Assembly: GCA_022575985.1 (NCBI GenBank)
Contig: JAKSXM010000276.1
Coordinates: forward strand, 62,001 to 126,000
From: Anagrus nilaparvatae
Lineage: Eukaryota > Arthropoda > Insecta > Hymenoptera > Mymaridae
Length of the DNA: 64,000 nt
Direction of reading: 5' to 3'
Shown: positions 21,701 to 35,854 of the stretch, in pieces
Layout of the letters: every line of letters begins with the position of its first letter
Position numbering within the stretch: the stretch's first letter is position 1
Program-made: the position numbers and the translations under genes
The notes under the pieces: generated by a model
What the model saw: the letters and a program-made list of their open reading frames with translations, nothing else
What the model was told of the DNA's origin: nothing
Database searches by the model: none

Positions 21701-22266
21701 AGAATGGTAAAAATCACATAACATGCGTAATTTTCAAAGAAAACGTATAAAACTTTTTTTTTTTATTATTGCAAGAAATATTTATTTCAATTTACAACAG
21801 GAAGTATTTTCTCATCGTAAAGAATAATAAATACTTTTTTTTTTATTATTACAATAATAATAATAACAATATAACTGTGAAGCTACCTTTTGTTTACAAA
21901 ACGTTATATTTTATTTATATTAATAAAAACTACATATTAAAAAATCAAAGTTAAAGAAAAAAAAATTTAGAAATAAAAATAATACTAATAATAGTTATTT
22001 ATTTATATCGATTATTACAAATACTTAAATAAATTATCGTTATTACGTTAAAGGAAGAAGTTTCAAGATTCTTGAGTATGATCAGTGTTGTACCCTAAAG
22101 AAAAAAGCAATTTTCATTGGAAAAAAATTATATTTTTTTATGCATTTATAATAATTTTCATAGAAAGAGAATCTATCTACGTTTGTTATGTAATAAACCG
22201 TTAAAATATGTGAATGTATATGTTACGGTCAAAGTATAAAAATTTTGGGTAATTTTTATTATTACA

Positions 22267-22290
22267 TTTGGTCCTTTGAGCCGGATAAAA
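22267..22290. repeat. dispersed motif, copy 1 (GGTCCTTTGAGCCGGATAAA)
   Basis: Nearly identical, in inverted orientation, to 54522-54546. Family not recognised; probably a fragment of an interspersed repeat. Confidence 0.45.
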
Positions 22291-24764
22291 GTATTTAAAT
22301 TAAATTTTTAGCTTTTTGAGTTGGACAAAAAAACTGAAATCAACATTTTGTATTTAGAACTACAAAATTACTAAAATTATTATTCTGCCCTTCAAAAGTC
22401 AGCATTCATATTGCATTTAATTCTAAAAAAAGTCCAAAATTTTACAAAAATTCTTTAAAAAATTGAGTGTTTCATAATATCTTCATAATTGAACCGTAAC
22501 ATATATAGAAACATGTTATAAATAAATTTTAACATCTCAATCTGACTTGAATATTTTTCTTACAATAATCATATATCATAAATAAATTTAAAAAAAATAA
22601 AAAACTATAATTTTAATAGTAATAGACTTCCAAGTAATACTTCTTCACATATATATATTTTTACAATTATAATCAACCAGCAAATTACCCCTTTTTTCTA
22701 CATTTGAAATATACAAAGAAGAATCACAACACAAACCCTTAAAGTCTGTTGTTAATTTCAAAAAGTTATTATAACAAGAAATTAAAATAATATAATAATT
22801 TCTTCATTTTTTTAAAAAATAATTTGTCTTAAAAAAAAATTATTTATAAAAATTAACAAACAATAATTCAGAGAAGATATTTATTGCATCCCATAGTAGA
22901 AAAATCGTGTCTCACATATAAATACAATCCATCGTCGTCATCACATAAAGAGATAAAAATTTTTTTTCATTTTTTTGTTCTTGTTTTTTAAGACACATTC
23001 TATATATAATAATAATATTGAAAAAGAAATAGTTTGCAAGATATAATATACGAAAACCTGTAATTACCATCAAAAGAAAAAGAGTCTATTTTTTTTTTTC
23101 AAATAAAAATCTTATTTTCTCCTTGAGGGATATATTATAGTATGCACCAAGAAGAAGTTGATGATTCAAGGTCAGTTTACGCCTCGTGTTCAACGTCGAT
23201 TTATATATATTTTTCATATATATTTTGTTTATTTTTTGCATTAAAGAATTTCTTCAAGAAAATTTATAATCTTATCCAATTTAACGTATGCAGAAAACTT
23301 GAATGTACTACATGAAATATGTTTATGTATATTAGGCTGTAAATTGTTTTTGAAATTATTTGTTTTTTTGAAGCTTGTGGTGTCAAAATTTAATGGCTAT
23401 TAAGTTCGACAGTTGAGCTTTTTTATGGGAAAAATTTGATAGTTTGTTATTATAAAAATCAATTGTTGTAATTTTGGTATTATTGGTTGATTGGTATTGA
23501 AGTATGTACAGTAGGATACAATTATCAATATTTTCATTTAAACGCTTTAATGTCTAATTTTTTTATTTTAAGATCCGATCTAGATGCTCATCAGGAACTT
23601 AATTGTTAACTAAATCAAATAACTTTCAGTTCCTTAAATTATTATTAAACTTTTTTCAAATAAGAAGTTGATTGTCAGTTTTTTAAATTAAACTAAATTC
23701 TCAATTACTGCACTGAAAGCATATATATGTTATGATAGCTGGATTAAATCTTGTAGGACCAAAAATTAGACCCATAAGAATCCATTCGTTTGTTGACAGT
23801 AGTTAAACTTGACATTTCACACTAAAAACTTGATAGTCTTATTTTCTGTCCAAATAAAATTTAATTTCACCTTGCATAAAAAAATCCAAACAAAATTTCA
23901 AAATAAATCCCAGTCTAAAGTACATACGCATATCTTGCCGACATATAATTTCTTAAAAAGAAAAAAAAGTGAAGATGAGAAGAAGCTTCTGTACATTAGT
24001 TTAATCCATATATTTATAAGATATGAATAAAATTGAAAAATGAAATAAAAGCGCGAGAACAGGGTATATTATGAATTTTCTTATATATATTTGACACCCT
24101 GGGGTTATTTGATGTATACGTTAATTACTAGGCGTTTGACTAGTATGTTTACGACTTATTTTACATTTTATAAAGTTTAATTTTAAAATAACTGGTTATT
24201 TTATTTATAATATTATATTAAAAACAAGTAATGATGAGATTTAAAGATTCTCACTCTTTTATATTTTAATGTATACCTACAATATTATTTTATATATATT
24301 ATATTAACAAATATTTAAATAAATTACTTTTTTTATTTGCTATTTTATACGCATTTATTTATTTAATTATTAGAGTTGAAATGTAGTATAAGAGACTGGG
24401 GTTTTTTATGCTTTCTGGTATGAATTATTAAATATTTTAATTAATAGAGTTGACATCAGGAAGTTTTGAATTTTAAACAGTAAAATACAAAAAGCTTGCA
24501 TATTTGTTTATACTTATTAAAAATTTTAACTAATTTTATTCATGATTTTTCATAGTTATTATTTATCTCGTATAATTGAAGATTTCTTTAAAATTCTTAA
24601 CAATATCTTAATAACCGTTCTAGGTGAAGACCAGGAATATTAGCTTTTAATTTTAATTTAAAAATAGTTATTATATATATGCAATATATATCTACGTAAA
24701 AAAAAATCTAACAAAATTACAATTAACAAACATAATCTTGAATATTTTAATCCTGAGCGTATTG

Positions 24765-24806
24765 CTTATATATACTATCAAAAGCTTTTCGTTTGCGAGA
24801 AAAAAA
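24765..24806. repeat. short hairpin-motif repeat, member 1
   Basis: TTATATA-rich lead, then TTTGCGAGAAAAAAA; shares its layout with 29909-29952, 30828-30869 and 57239-57282. Confidence 0.35.
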
Positions 24807-27800
24807 TACACCATCTATGAGACAAGTGTTTTGTTATAATATAAAACTAAAATTTATTTAATGTTATTTTAACTGTGTTTTATCAGATAATTATATATAT
24901 TATCTTATTACCCAAATTGACCGTAGAGAAAAATACTGGTTCGAATATGATACTTCAGGTCAGAAAATTATTATGTAAAAAAATTTTTTATAACAACTTA
25001 ATGTAGTAAGCCGATTTGCAAATGAAAATCGGTAAAAATTAGGAAAAAGGTTTTAAAAATGTTTTAAAAAGCTTTTGGAAACCTTGCTAAAAACTTTTTA
25101 CTACTGATGTGTTCTAAAAATAAAAAAATAAGCTAGATTTAAGACTAAATCTAAGACTAAAAAAATATTTCTATCTAAGACTATAAAAAAATATCATATT
25201 AAATGAGCTAGATTACAAATTTAATTACAAACACTTCTAATTTTAAATAAAATTAAAAAATTTAAAAAATCGTAATAATTTCTTAATAATAATAACAATT
25301 AAAAATAATAATACATAATTATAAATTAAAAGTAATATAAAAAAGTAGATAAAAAACAAAGTATACAGAAAACACACACGTGAAGTACAAGAATCTTATT
25401 ATATTTTCAAATGAATAATAATAAAACGTAAATGAAAAAAAAGGGATGTGATACAAAGTGATAAACATAATTACTTATATACCATGAGCTGCAGTAGCAA
25501 TAATACAATTAAATCTAAAGATTGTAGTTATACTATGCATTTAAAACAGCAGAAAACCTAATTATAAAGTTTTCTTTTTCTGTTTTTAAAAAGCTCGTTT
25601 CAATTCGATGCACACTTAAATTTATTTATGTAACTTTTTATTTATAAAAAATAGAATATTGGATTTTACCTTGCCTTGTTTTTTTTATATAAATGACAAC
25701 TCATCTAACGCCTACGTATTATTTTGTTGTTTATTATAAATAACTGTTTTAATGGTGATCGTCATTACCTAGGCCAAGGAATGCAAATTTTTTTATGTGA
25801 AGATGAGATTTTTAAATCTATGGCTTACCAATTTTGGTAATTTTTTTTTTCGTGCCCGTGAGCTAAATATTTTTAATTTATTCATTTATTTTAATTAAAA
25901 TATTTTAATGAGAATTATTAATTTTATGTGTTGTGACACTTTTTTTTATCTTGTGAATTATTGTAGGTTTTAAGGAAGTTTTTAAAATTATTTTTTTTTG
26001 CGTTTTTATTTTTAAAATTAAGTCATCAAAATATTTGATTATTTTTTTTTTTATGATAAATTTTGTAAAAATTTAAATTTTTTGTTTATTTTATTTGTAT
26101 ATTTTTTGTAATTTTTGTTGACTTAATAATTATCAATTATTTATGTGTCAATTTTTATATATGAGTAAAAATCTGGATTGCTTGGATTTTATTTCTGAAT
26201 ATAATGTTAGTGGATTAAAAAGTACGACTTTTAATTTGCTATGTACAGCTCAAACAATTGCAAATCACTTGAAATATAAAGAATATTGAAAAAAAAAGAT
26301 TTGCTTATTTAAAAGTATGTGTGCAGTGCGGTATGCTTAGGCTCAAACACTTTTTTTAAAATAAATTCTTCAAAATTTTATGGAGAAAAATTTTGGTTTA
26401 CTAAAAAAGTATAGTATAGGTTCAGGAAAATTAAGTATAGGATTCATTTTATAAATTTTAAATATATTTTTTCTAAATAATCCGAAAATTTTAAATTTTT
26501 ACCCATATTATGTCAACTTGTTTGTTTTAATATAAACAAAATTTTTTTTTAGTTTTAAATAATTAATTAGAATTTTTTATAGATAAAAAAGTCTAGATAA
26601 AATATTGAAACCAACAAAAAAAAAAGACCTTGTAAATAAAATTTTGCAGAATTGTAAAAACAAAATAGTTGAAATTTTATTCAAATAACTATAATAAATA
26701 AAATTTTTTTTATAGATTTGAATTAAATATATTTTTTAATTTTACTTTTATTTAATTTCATCTTTTACGATTAAAAATTACACGCAGATAAAAACTAAAA
26801 TTTGAATATAAAGTGAAATTTTAATCAAATCAAAGCATAAAATACTAAACACAAAAATGATATTAAATTTACTTTTTAATAAAATTGTCACTATTAAACG
26901 CCTCTTTTTACATTTTAATTTACCTATTAAAAAGCAAAAAAAACTTTTTAGTTTTATTAATTCGATTTAATTTTATAATTTTTTACGTTTTTTTAAGATT
27001 AATTTTAATTATTCCAGTTAATTAATTCTACTTAATAATAAGAAGGTGTGTAAAAAGTAGTAAAATACTATAAAACTAATTTATTTTTATTGCTTTCAAG
27101 CTGTACAATAAATTAAGGCAAAGATCGTAAATCGTAGCATTTTTTTTTCATTTTGAAAACTTGCAAAAAAAAATTGCAGTATGTAAGGTACGAAATTTCA
27201 ATGATTATAATCCGATTTATTCGTCATTTTTTGTTAAGTACCAATAATCTTATATACACTGAAATAAAAAACTATTTGCCGCAAGCGGAAATAATCTGCT
27301 TGCAGGTAACGCAATTCCGTTTATGGTTACTGTAATTTTGTTTTCTTGTTCAAATGATTTTCAATTTACAATTTTCTTTGTTTAAAAATTTTAAGTTTTG
27401 GGGATAAAAATCACTTTTAAATTAAAAACTACAGGTACATTTTAAATTTAATTTGTATGGATAAAACTGAACTTTTAAAGCTTTCAAGTATAATCTTTGA
27501 TTTCTTTACGAGATAATTGGTCATCGTGCATTAGCTCGGGGCACATTATATTCTGTATACCACAATTGTAGCGAGAACAAAAATAAGGCAAGAATTGACA
27601 GTTTTTACCGAGATGGAAAATGGTTTGGACATGGATTTGCTTCATTCTCAAGAGAATTTCAGTTTTTTGAGCGAGTCACTAAATTAGATACATTTTTGAA
27701 TTCCCGAATTCTCTCAAAACCAATTATGTCATTTTTTTTAAATTTAGTTTGATTTCTTACGTACAATAATTCTTACGTACAATAATTAAAGCATAAACAA

Positions 27801-29133
27801 GTAATTTTTTCAACATATTAATAAATTTTTAGAAAATAAATCAGTTTTGCTAATTTTTGTAAAAGAGCTCATTAGGAATCCGAAAAACATACTATTGTCC
27901 TCGCCTCAATACGTGGATTTTGTGAATATTTCGACGCTATAGAATTAATCGCCATCCAGAAATACACTCTTTACCTTATATAAAATTAAAATTTTTTGAC
28001 AAACATTATTTTTTTAACACATTTTTTAAATAAAAAGCAGATTAAACAGAAATAATAAAAAACAGAAAAATATCTTAAATTCCCATGACGAGATGAGAAA
28101 CTTTTAAAATTATTTGCAAAAAAGTATAACATAAAAACGCGTGTCCAAGTTTTAGATTATTCTCATCTTCTTTCGCTTCAAATATGGCAATAAAAATATA
28201 ATCATTATCATTATTATTATCTCAATACACAAAAATCCTTAAAGATTCTTATTTTATTTTTTTCTGTATAGAAAGAGTTTGAGAGAACTAAAAATCTCAT
28301 AAAAAATGATTCACACTTTTAAAAGATAGACATTTTTACGATATTATAACCTATAAATAATAATCGATTTCTTTTTTTTTTTTTAATTTTTTGTCTCGCT
28401 TTTTTTAAATACATAAATTATTGAGATATTTTTATACCCTCACTCTTCCTTATTTCAATAATAAAACGCCTACGATTATAATTATAACAAGCTTTTTATG
28501 GAAATTAAAAAAAAATATGTGTCAACGCCTTAAAAAAAATCAGAGATATTGATCGCGTTGGAAGATAATACAAAGAAAAAAGCATTTAATTGATTTTTAT
28601 CTAATTTTAAAATAGTTTTTTATTCATACGCACAAAAAAATCTAATGTAGTAATAGATTTATTGAGAAAAAATTAATAGTTTTCTATGTATGTTTAAGTT
28701 ATGTAATCTTTTAATGTATACATATTTTTTATAATAAATATGTTTTGAAAATTATGTCTAGGACAAATATTGACTTGAACATAAGTGCAATTTCTATACA
28801 AATATATTTGTCTGTAATACAACAACAAAAAATTAATTTTTTAATTATGCATGCAAAATAATGCTGTATATGTTACTCTTGACGTTATTTCTTTTAATCG
28901 TTTGATATGTTTTTGACATTTTTTGTTTCAAAAATGATCAATTACTAAAATTATAAGGTTTTGAAAATTTTAGGGCCGAAATTGAAAAAACGAATGGTTC
29001 CATTTATCTCACGTTTTAAATGGTTAAATGTTCTTTAAATTAAATTTTTTCAGCGCCGAACTATTTTCGTATTACAAGATAATCTAATTACTTTTGTATT
29101 ACTACATTAATTAAATTTTTTTTTTATAATTAA

Positions 29134-29739
29134 GGCAGCTCTCTCATGAGATTAGTATCGAAGCCTTATTTCGAAACTGAGATATTTGGCCATATTCATG
29201 TAAAGTGATGTGTCCATAAAAGAGTATTTTGGAACAAGAAAATGAAAAAGAAATTCAAAATGTGTTTTAGCAAACGAGTCATAAAGTCAAAGAGTACCAG
29301 GTCTGGGCTGTTTAGATCGAAATTCTGCTTGGCTTATTTTAAACAGCATTTAATTATAGCTGAAGAACTTGTGGGAAAATTTTCAAAAAAACCTTTTTTG
29401 CCCTCCCGGGCGTAAAACTCGTGTGTAAAGAATTTTCTGAACTCGTTCTACGCCTAGGTGGGCAAAAAATAGTGTAACCACCATGGGCGAAATACTTTAG
29501 ACACGAACGTGAACACATATCACTCGTGCCCGGCTTCGCCGAGCACTCCTGCTAGTGCTCACGCTAGTGCCGAAACTTTTACGCCCTTGATACTTAATAT
29601 ACTATTTTATCATTTCTTATAGCTATAGCTATCAGGTGTTTATACAGTACTAAATATGTTCTAAATTTTATAGGTATAGTCAAGTATCTTAGTTTCAAAA
29701 AAAGGCAATGATACACCCAGTGCTCATGGGAGAGCCACC
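29134..29739. mobile_element. non-autonomous element with about 60-bp terminal inverted repeats
   Basis: Left end GGCAGCTCTCTCATGAG, right end CTCATGGGAGAGCCACC. The similarity of the right end's complement to the left continues inward for about 60 bp (left GAAACTGAGATATTTG, right complement GAAACTAAGATACTTG). About 606 bp, no coding frame. Contains the GC-rich block at 29408-29586. I see no clear target duplication. Confidence 0.6.
29408..29586. repeat. GC-rich inverted-repeat block nested in the element
   Basis: Starts GGGCGTAAAA and ends TTTTACGCCC (perfect 10-bp inverted ends). The interior is the most GC-rich stretch of the region, with short repeats built on CACTCGTGC / GTGCTCACGC. The terminal motif resembles the ends of the fold-back family at 35341, 40091 and 48880. 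Confidence 0.55.
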
Positions 29740-29908
29740 CGCATACACTGCATTTAACAAACTCAAAAAGAATAAGCAGAATAATTTATAATTAATCTTG
29801 AAACCAACACAATTTTAGGGCCGATAATTTAATTTTAAAGTATAATAATATAAGTATTTGTATGAATAATATTTTCAAATAATACATTTCGGTAGATTTA
29901 CGATCTTG

Positions 29909-29952
29909 TTTATATATCCTTTGGAAGACATTTCTCTTGCGAGAAATTTTAT
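29909..29952. repeat. short hairpin-motif repeat, member 2
   Basis: Contains TTTCTC-TTGC-GAGAAA, a perfect 6-bp stem with a 4-nt loop. Near-identical over about 43 bp to 30828-30869. Confidence 0.55.
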
Positions 29953-30827
29953 AGTCATTTTTTGTATAATATATTAACTTTTATCTATGTATTGATGTAA
30001 GAGAATAATTACTCAAATGTATAAATATTTATCAGAATAAACGAAATTAAAAATAAAAAAAATTAATTATAAAGTGATTTATAAAAATGATTTTTAAATA
30101 TTTTTAGTAATGATATCAATAGTAGTTTATTTATATATAGTTAGGTATTTAAATTTTGTAAAATATTCTATTGTATTCTTATAATTTAAAGTTTTCATTA
30201 TTGGCTTTCATTTTTATACTCGCAAATTTTTTTAAATTACCACCGTTGAATTTGCTTAGGACAGTTGAGCAAAGTATTTAGTTACTATAAATATGAAAAA
30301 TATTTAATAATTTTTTAATAAATTCAAAAACTCCATGCAAAATACTTTTATGTTCACTAGCACTAAAGAATATTTTTAGTTACATAAAAAAGTGCAATTT
30401 TTTTCGATTTTTTTAGGCAGAAATGCAATTTGGTTAATTTTTACTTATAAAGCTTTATGAATATGTAATCTCAAACAGCAAACAAAATAATGTTATTATT
30501 AACAATTTATTCAAAAAGAATTATTTAAATTATTAAGGAAAAGACATAAACTTCACTAGATGGATCTTTCAGTAATAAACGTACATAATGTTATACGTTG
30601 TACGCTGTAAAACATATATAGCCATAAACTTTTTCAGACTTATCCAAATCATACATGTCTGTCAAACAAAAATGTAACTACGACATCTACATCTTTCTTT
30701 GAACAAACTCATGATCTTCCCAAAAGAGGCCTCTCCCAAAATCCCAATGCATAGTTAAGGAGTAATTTATTAGGATCAATTGATAAAATTTTTTGAATAA
30801 TATAAAATTTTTAATTTCAGATCCACT

Positions 30828-30869
30828 TATATATCCTCTAGAAGACATTTCTCTTTCGAGAAATTTTAT
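30828..30869. repeat. short hairpin-motif repeat, member 3
   Basis: Contains TTTCTC-TTTC-GAGAAA: the stem is identical to that of member 2 and only the loop and a few flanking bases differ. Direct orientation, about 0.9 kb away. Confidence 0.55.
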
Positions 30870-33800
30870 TTAAGACAACTTTTACTTATTAAACAATGTA
30901 TAATCCTTTTGAGTGCGGGGTTTCTCATAAAATACTAAATAAAGCAAATTCATTAAATAAACAAAAAATATTAATAAGTGACGTATTAGTTTAACTCAAA
31001 AAAATAAAAATATTTTATATCCAAAATTAGTAAAATGAAATAAAACTAATCTTGCATTTTATTTTAGTAAGATTTAACAGGTATAAATCAAAGTGAGTCA
31101 TATGGTTTTTCCAATGTCATACTTGATGCATGGACGTGTAGGATGGAAGTACGTCATTTCTATATAAATTATTGCAAAATATCTAAAAAACAATTTTCGA
31201 AATATTTAAAAAATTTTATTATTTATTACATATATAAATAAAATAATATTCATTTTTTAATTAATAATTAACGTTAAATTTCACTTTAACCTAAAAATTC
31301 AATGAATTCACACATGTATAAGAAAATAATATCGCATAGAAAATTTTGATGAAAAAAAATTGTAACAAAATAAAAATTCCTGAACAAATAATTTTATAAA
31401 AATGGTAAAAAATTCCATTCTTAAAAATAATAGATAAAAAACGGTAAATTCGATCCGTTTTTCTTTGTTAAATAAAAAAAAAATGCACAGATTATTTTCC
31501 ACTGTTTATATACTTATTGTATAATCTACGTACGCATTCCGTAAAAAATATAAAATTTTCACGCAGTAGTAACTATAGCTACTGTTTAAATTTATGAATC
31601 TTGTATTAAATCTTAGAAAAAAAAGAAAAATTGTATTATTTATTCAAAAATGTTTATTCATTGTAAATTTACAGAATTTTGTATGTATGTGTGTGTATAG
31701 ACCGTTAAACTAATATTAAATAGACTATTTTTTATTAGTTTTTTTTATTATAAATCTCACGTATTTTTATGAGAAATTTTCTCTCAAATATTTATTGATG
31801 TGAGCATTATTTTTTTTATTATTGATTTATTTAATTTATTTTTTAAATTTCACATAAAAAGTTTCTATATTTTGTGTCTGCGTAAAAACATTAAGTAATG
31901 CGTTTTTTTTTGCAATAAATATTAATTATAATGTGTGTAAGTAAATTTTCATTATTACTCCTTTTTTTTTATTATATAAACTTATAATTAAGATTCATTA
32001 TCAAAAAATTAATAACGAATGTAATGTACGTTAGACCACGAGTGATTTTTACTTCTGATGTAGCTTGAGGGTTGGAGAAGTGAATCGTATTGAAAATTTA
32101 ATTTAATTTTTTTGGTTGAAAGTAACTTGATTTGCAGAAACTTCTAGGGCAGAAAATTTCAGGGCTAGATGACAGTCGAAAATTTTCGGATTTCTATGCA
32201 GAGCCATTTAGAATCCACAAATGTCAAAAAGTATGCTAAAATTCATAAAAAGGGTGCGAAGAAAGCTTTCCCCAGATCAAAATTACACCTGCCTTGGTGG
32301 TTATAAACCAATATTTATGATGAAAAAAATTTAAAAAAATATTCCACTATTTTATACACAATTTTTGTCCTTATGCATAAAAATAAAATGAAATAACTGG
32401 TAAAACTAGTCAAAAAAGTGAAACTTTGATAAATAAGATCCAAAACAAACCATGGCCTAATATATAAATTTCAATATATAGAGAAATGTGTAATAAAATC
32501 TTACTAAATATTTAATAAAAAACAGTAGAGATTTTTTTTAAATAAAAAATATAAAATGCTTGATAAGTTTTTATACAAATATAATGAGAAAGTTTTTTTT
32601 TTATTTATTTAAAATATTTATGATTATATGTAATAATAATAATAATAATATAATATTAGAAATTTAACATATAAATAATAGTATTCACATAATTAAATGT
32701 TTGCAATAATTTTCATTTTATTTTATAAGAAAATTAAATCCGTAAACTTTTTTTTTAAATTACTTAATTCCTTGGTACGGTTTAAATATATTAAAGCGAT
32801 TGAGTTTTTAAGCAATTGTTTGAGTATTCAAGTATTTTCTTAAATTCTGAAGCAATAGCATTATTTGTACTGCTAAAATTAACTCATAAAAAAATTAAAA
32901 TAAAGTTGAATTTGAAAAAAATTAGTATAATTCACTATATTATTCATAAACTTGCAAGTAATTTTCGCTAATTACTGATAAAAAATTGTTAATTTACTTT
33001 TTTGCGAAATCTCTAAAACTTTTGAATTTAGTAAATTTGTGATTTTTATCGAAATTTTGCTTATTTTCTGCAAATAAACTATATATTTTATTTTGTACCA
33101 AAAAATTTTACCCATCTCATTTCCTTGAATCGTTTTAGAGAAGTGAGTCTACAAAGTTAAATAAAAAATAATCTTTTTTCAAAAATCATGAAATTGGGAC
33201 TCTGACTTTATTATCATATCTATTTAACAAATAATTAAAAAGTGGCGAACAAAAAATTTTTGGAAACTTGAAGTTTTTTGAAGTAGAAAATTTTTGAGAC
33301 CTATAAAACTCATTTTCCTCAAAAATTACAATTTTAGCAGCAATTTAAAAACTTGGTCAATTTTCTTAAAAGCTGAAACTTACACCAAAAAAATGAATCC
33401 AACCAGAAGTATTTTGGTTAACTTATAAGATTTTAGTGTTATATATTAAAAATTGCCAAAACAACCTATTTTATAACATTGATCCCAGCATTTCTAGGCC
33501 CAGAAGGCCCATCGGTATGAACGAAGGATAGTCGGCATATTTTTTTAATATAATAAACTCATCCAGAACTATCAGGTGCAATTTGGTGTTCCAAAGATAG
33601 TCAACTCCCCTTGTTAGATCTTTTGACAATTTAAAAGATTATCAACATGCACCCAAATATTACTTTATAAGTATACGCTTTATAAGTCTTGATAATTAAT
33701 TTCCTTGATAATAAATTTTCGTTTAATAAAAAACCCAATAAACTAGGTCATTATCCGAATTCTTTTAAAATTTATTATTTTTTAGGTAGTTATTAAAAAT

Positions 33801-35340
33801 ATTCACCCACTGCGTATAAAATTCACAATCTCAAAGTATCTTATCATCCCAATTAAATCCCAAAAAAAATAAATTAAAAAAAAAATGTCCAACAACGCAC
33901 CCATAATTAATAATTTTAATAAGAAAAAACAAAAAAAAACTAAATTATTATAAATAAATAACCAATTGATTATTATAAATAAATATTCATCCACCGTTAC
34001 AATTAAAAAAAAAACCGGTATTTATCCCGGAAGTGTAAAAATAATATTATAAAATCCATTACGTTATAAATAAAAAAAAAAGGTATTTTATTCTCATTTA
34101 TAAGGAGAGAATTACATATAAAGAAGATTGCAATAATACAGACTACTTATAAGTCTAATTACTTTTCAACGCTGTATGAACAAAATACGATGTAGGGTCA
34201 ACAACATGTATTATACTTGATTCTGCATATATAGGAATGAATTTTAAACGTCTTTTGATCCTCATTTATTATCTTACATAATCGATTAGAAAAATTACAT
34301 ATTTAATCAATGTACTTGTGTTGCATGCACATTTTTTGTTTTCTGTTTATTTAATGTTAGGGAAAAATGTAAATTTTTATTAATAGAGAAATTGCTTGTT
34401 TAGAAAGAAAATTTTGTTCAAATATTTGTTTAACCTGCATGTATTTCAGTGTATTTTATTATCTCATCTAATAAACAAGATTTGCATTTTTTAAGATTTA
34501 TTTTTTTGCCTTATAGGGTTTTTCCAATATTTTAAAATATGTTCTTTTACTATCTTGATATCTGGTATACTTTTGCTGGTTTTATTTGTAAATTCAATTT
34601 TTTGTAATTTAGAAGAAATGTTAAATATGTAAAGTTAGTAATTTTCTATTTGAAATTTTAGAGGACATAAGTTGTAATTAGAAAATTTTTGTAGATTCTT
34701 TAAATTAAATTTACAAACCCTTTGGAAATATTGATAATTATGTCTAATTGAAAAATAGCCTTTACGATTCAGGCCCTCCAAAAGAGAAAAATTTAACCTA
34801 AATTTTTCAAAATTGTATGATCGTCATTTACAGTTATTCCATAATCACAAAAAGCTCCATATTTGGTAAAACATTAATTTAACTAAATTTCAAATCAACA
34901 ACTTCTTGACAATAGCACCAAAAATAATTTGACTCGTTCTTTAAATTAGGAACCATATTTGGTTAATACAAGTATTTTATGAAAGCAGAATTATTTATAC
35001 ACACATACACACGTATGTAATCGTTGACCCCAATGACAGCGAAAGGTTTTTTTTTACGTAATGTAATATGGCCTTTTTTTATTCGTACAAATCACTCAAA
35101 GTATCTTATTCAAAAATACAATTTGTCAAAAATATTTTTTTTTATTTTTCAATACGCACGTAATGTTTGAACTGACAGGATTACTTAGTTTTTTTGACGT
35201 TAATACATATAAATCATATAAACATGAACATTTTTTAATAGATTTTTATTAAATACTCATAAAAGTTTCAGATTTTTTATTTAAAATTTTATTTTGAATA
35301 AATATATAAATTGCTAATTAATTTTTTAATTTGCGTAGTG

Positions 35341-35854
35341 TAGGTGTAGAGATTATAGTATAGAGTATTCATGATCACTTTTGAATACGACTTGGGATCG
35401 CTAAATTTAAATATAATATCCGTTTTTACTAAAAAATGACCTACTTGCCCATAATAAAAATTTTTAGGTTACATTTTGCGGGTTTTGCAAGATTCTTATC
35501 GGTTACTTATGTTTTTTGGGTCGCTGAACACGAATATGATATTTGCTTATATCTGTAAAATAATTTAGTTACCTATATAGAAAATTTTGATAAAGCAAAA
35601 AATAACTTAAAGTTCGATATTGTGGCTATATCCGGGTTATTTTAGGTAGAAACAAACATCCGTGCCAATTTCTAAAAACTTATTAGACCAATAATCTTGA
35701 AAAACTCACGAAAATTAGCCTAAAAATTGCTATTGTGGGCCATAGGATTATTTACAATAAAAACGGATTTCATATTCGTCCTTAAGGACCTAAAAAACAA
35801 GGACCCGTTTTAAAATTTCATTGACCTATCAGTAAAAAAGGGTTCTACACCTAA
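35341..35854. mobile_element. fold-back repeat family, copy A
   Basis: About 514 bp. Ends TAGGTGTAGA and TCTACACCTA. The arms pair along much of their length: the left arm has AATATCCGTTTTTACT and TTGCCCATAAT; the complement of the right arm has AAATCCGTTTTTATTG and TGGCCCACAAT. Also holds the family phrase GGTCGCTGAACACGAATATG. No protein. Confidence 0.6.

Larger units (their letters stand above)
18761..29133. other. Non-coding: probable start of dpy first intron / 5' region
   Basis: No frame longer than about 75 codons and none with a recognisable domain. Begins with the acceptor of dpy exon 1. Holds a dispersed motif at 22267-22290 and a hairpin motif at 24765-24806; the rest is AT-rich simple sequence. 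Whether all of it is intron is inference. Confidence 0.6.
29740..35340. other. Non-coding AT-rich stretch
   Basis: No supportable gene. Contains two copies of a short hairpin repeat (29909, 30828). A less AT-rich patch near 33480-33620 looks like an old repeat fragment. Confidence 0.6.
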
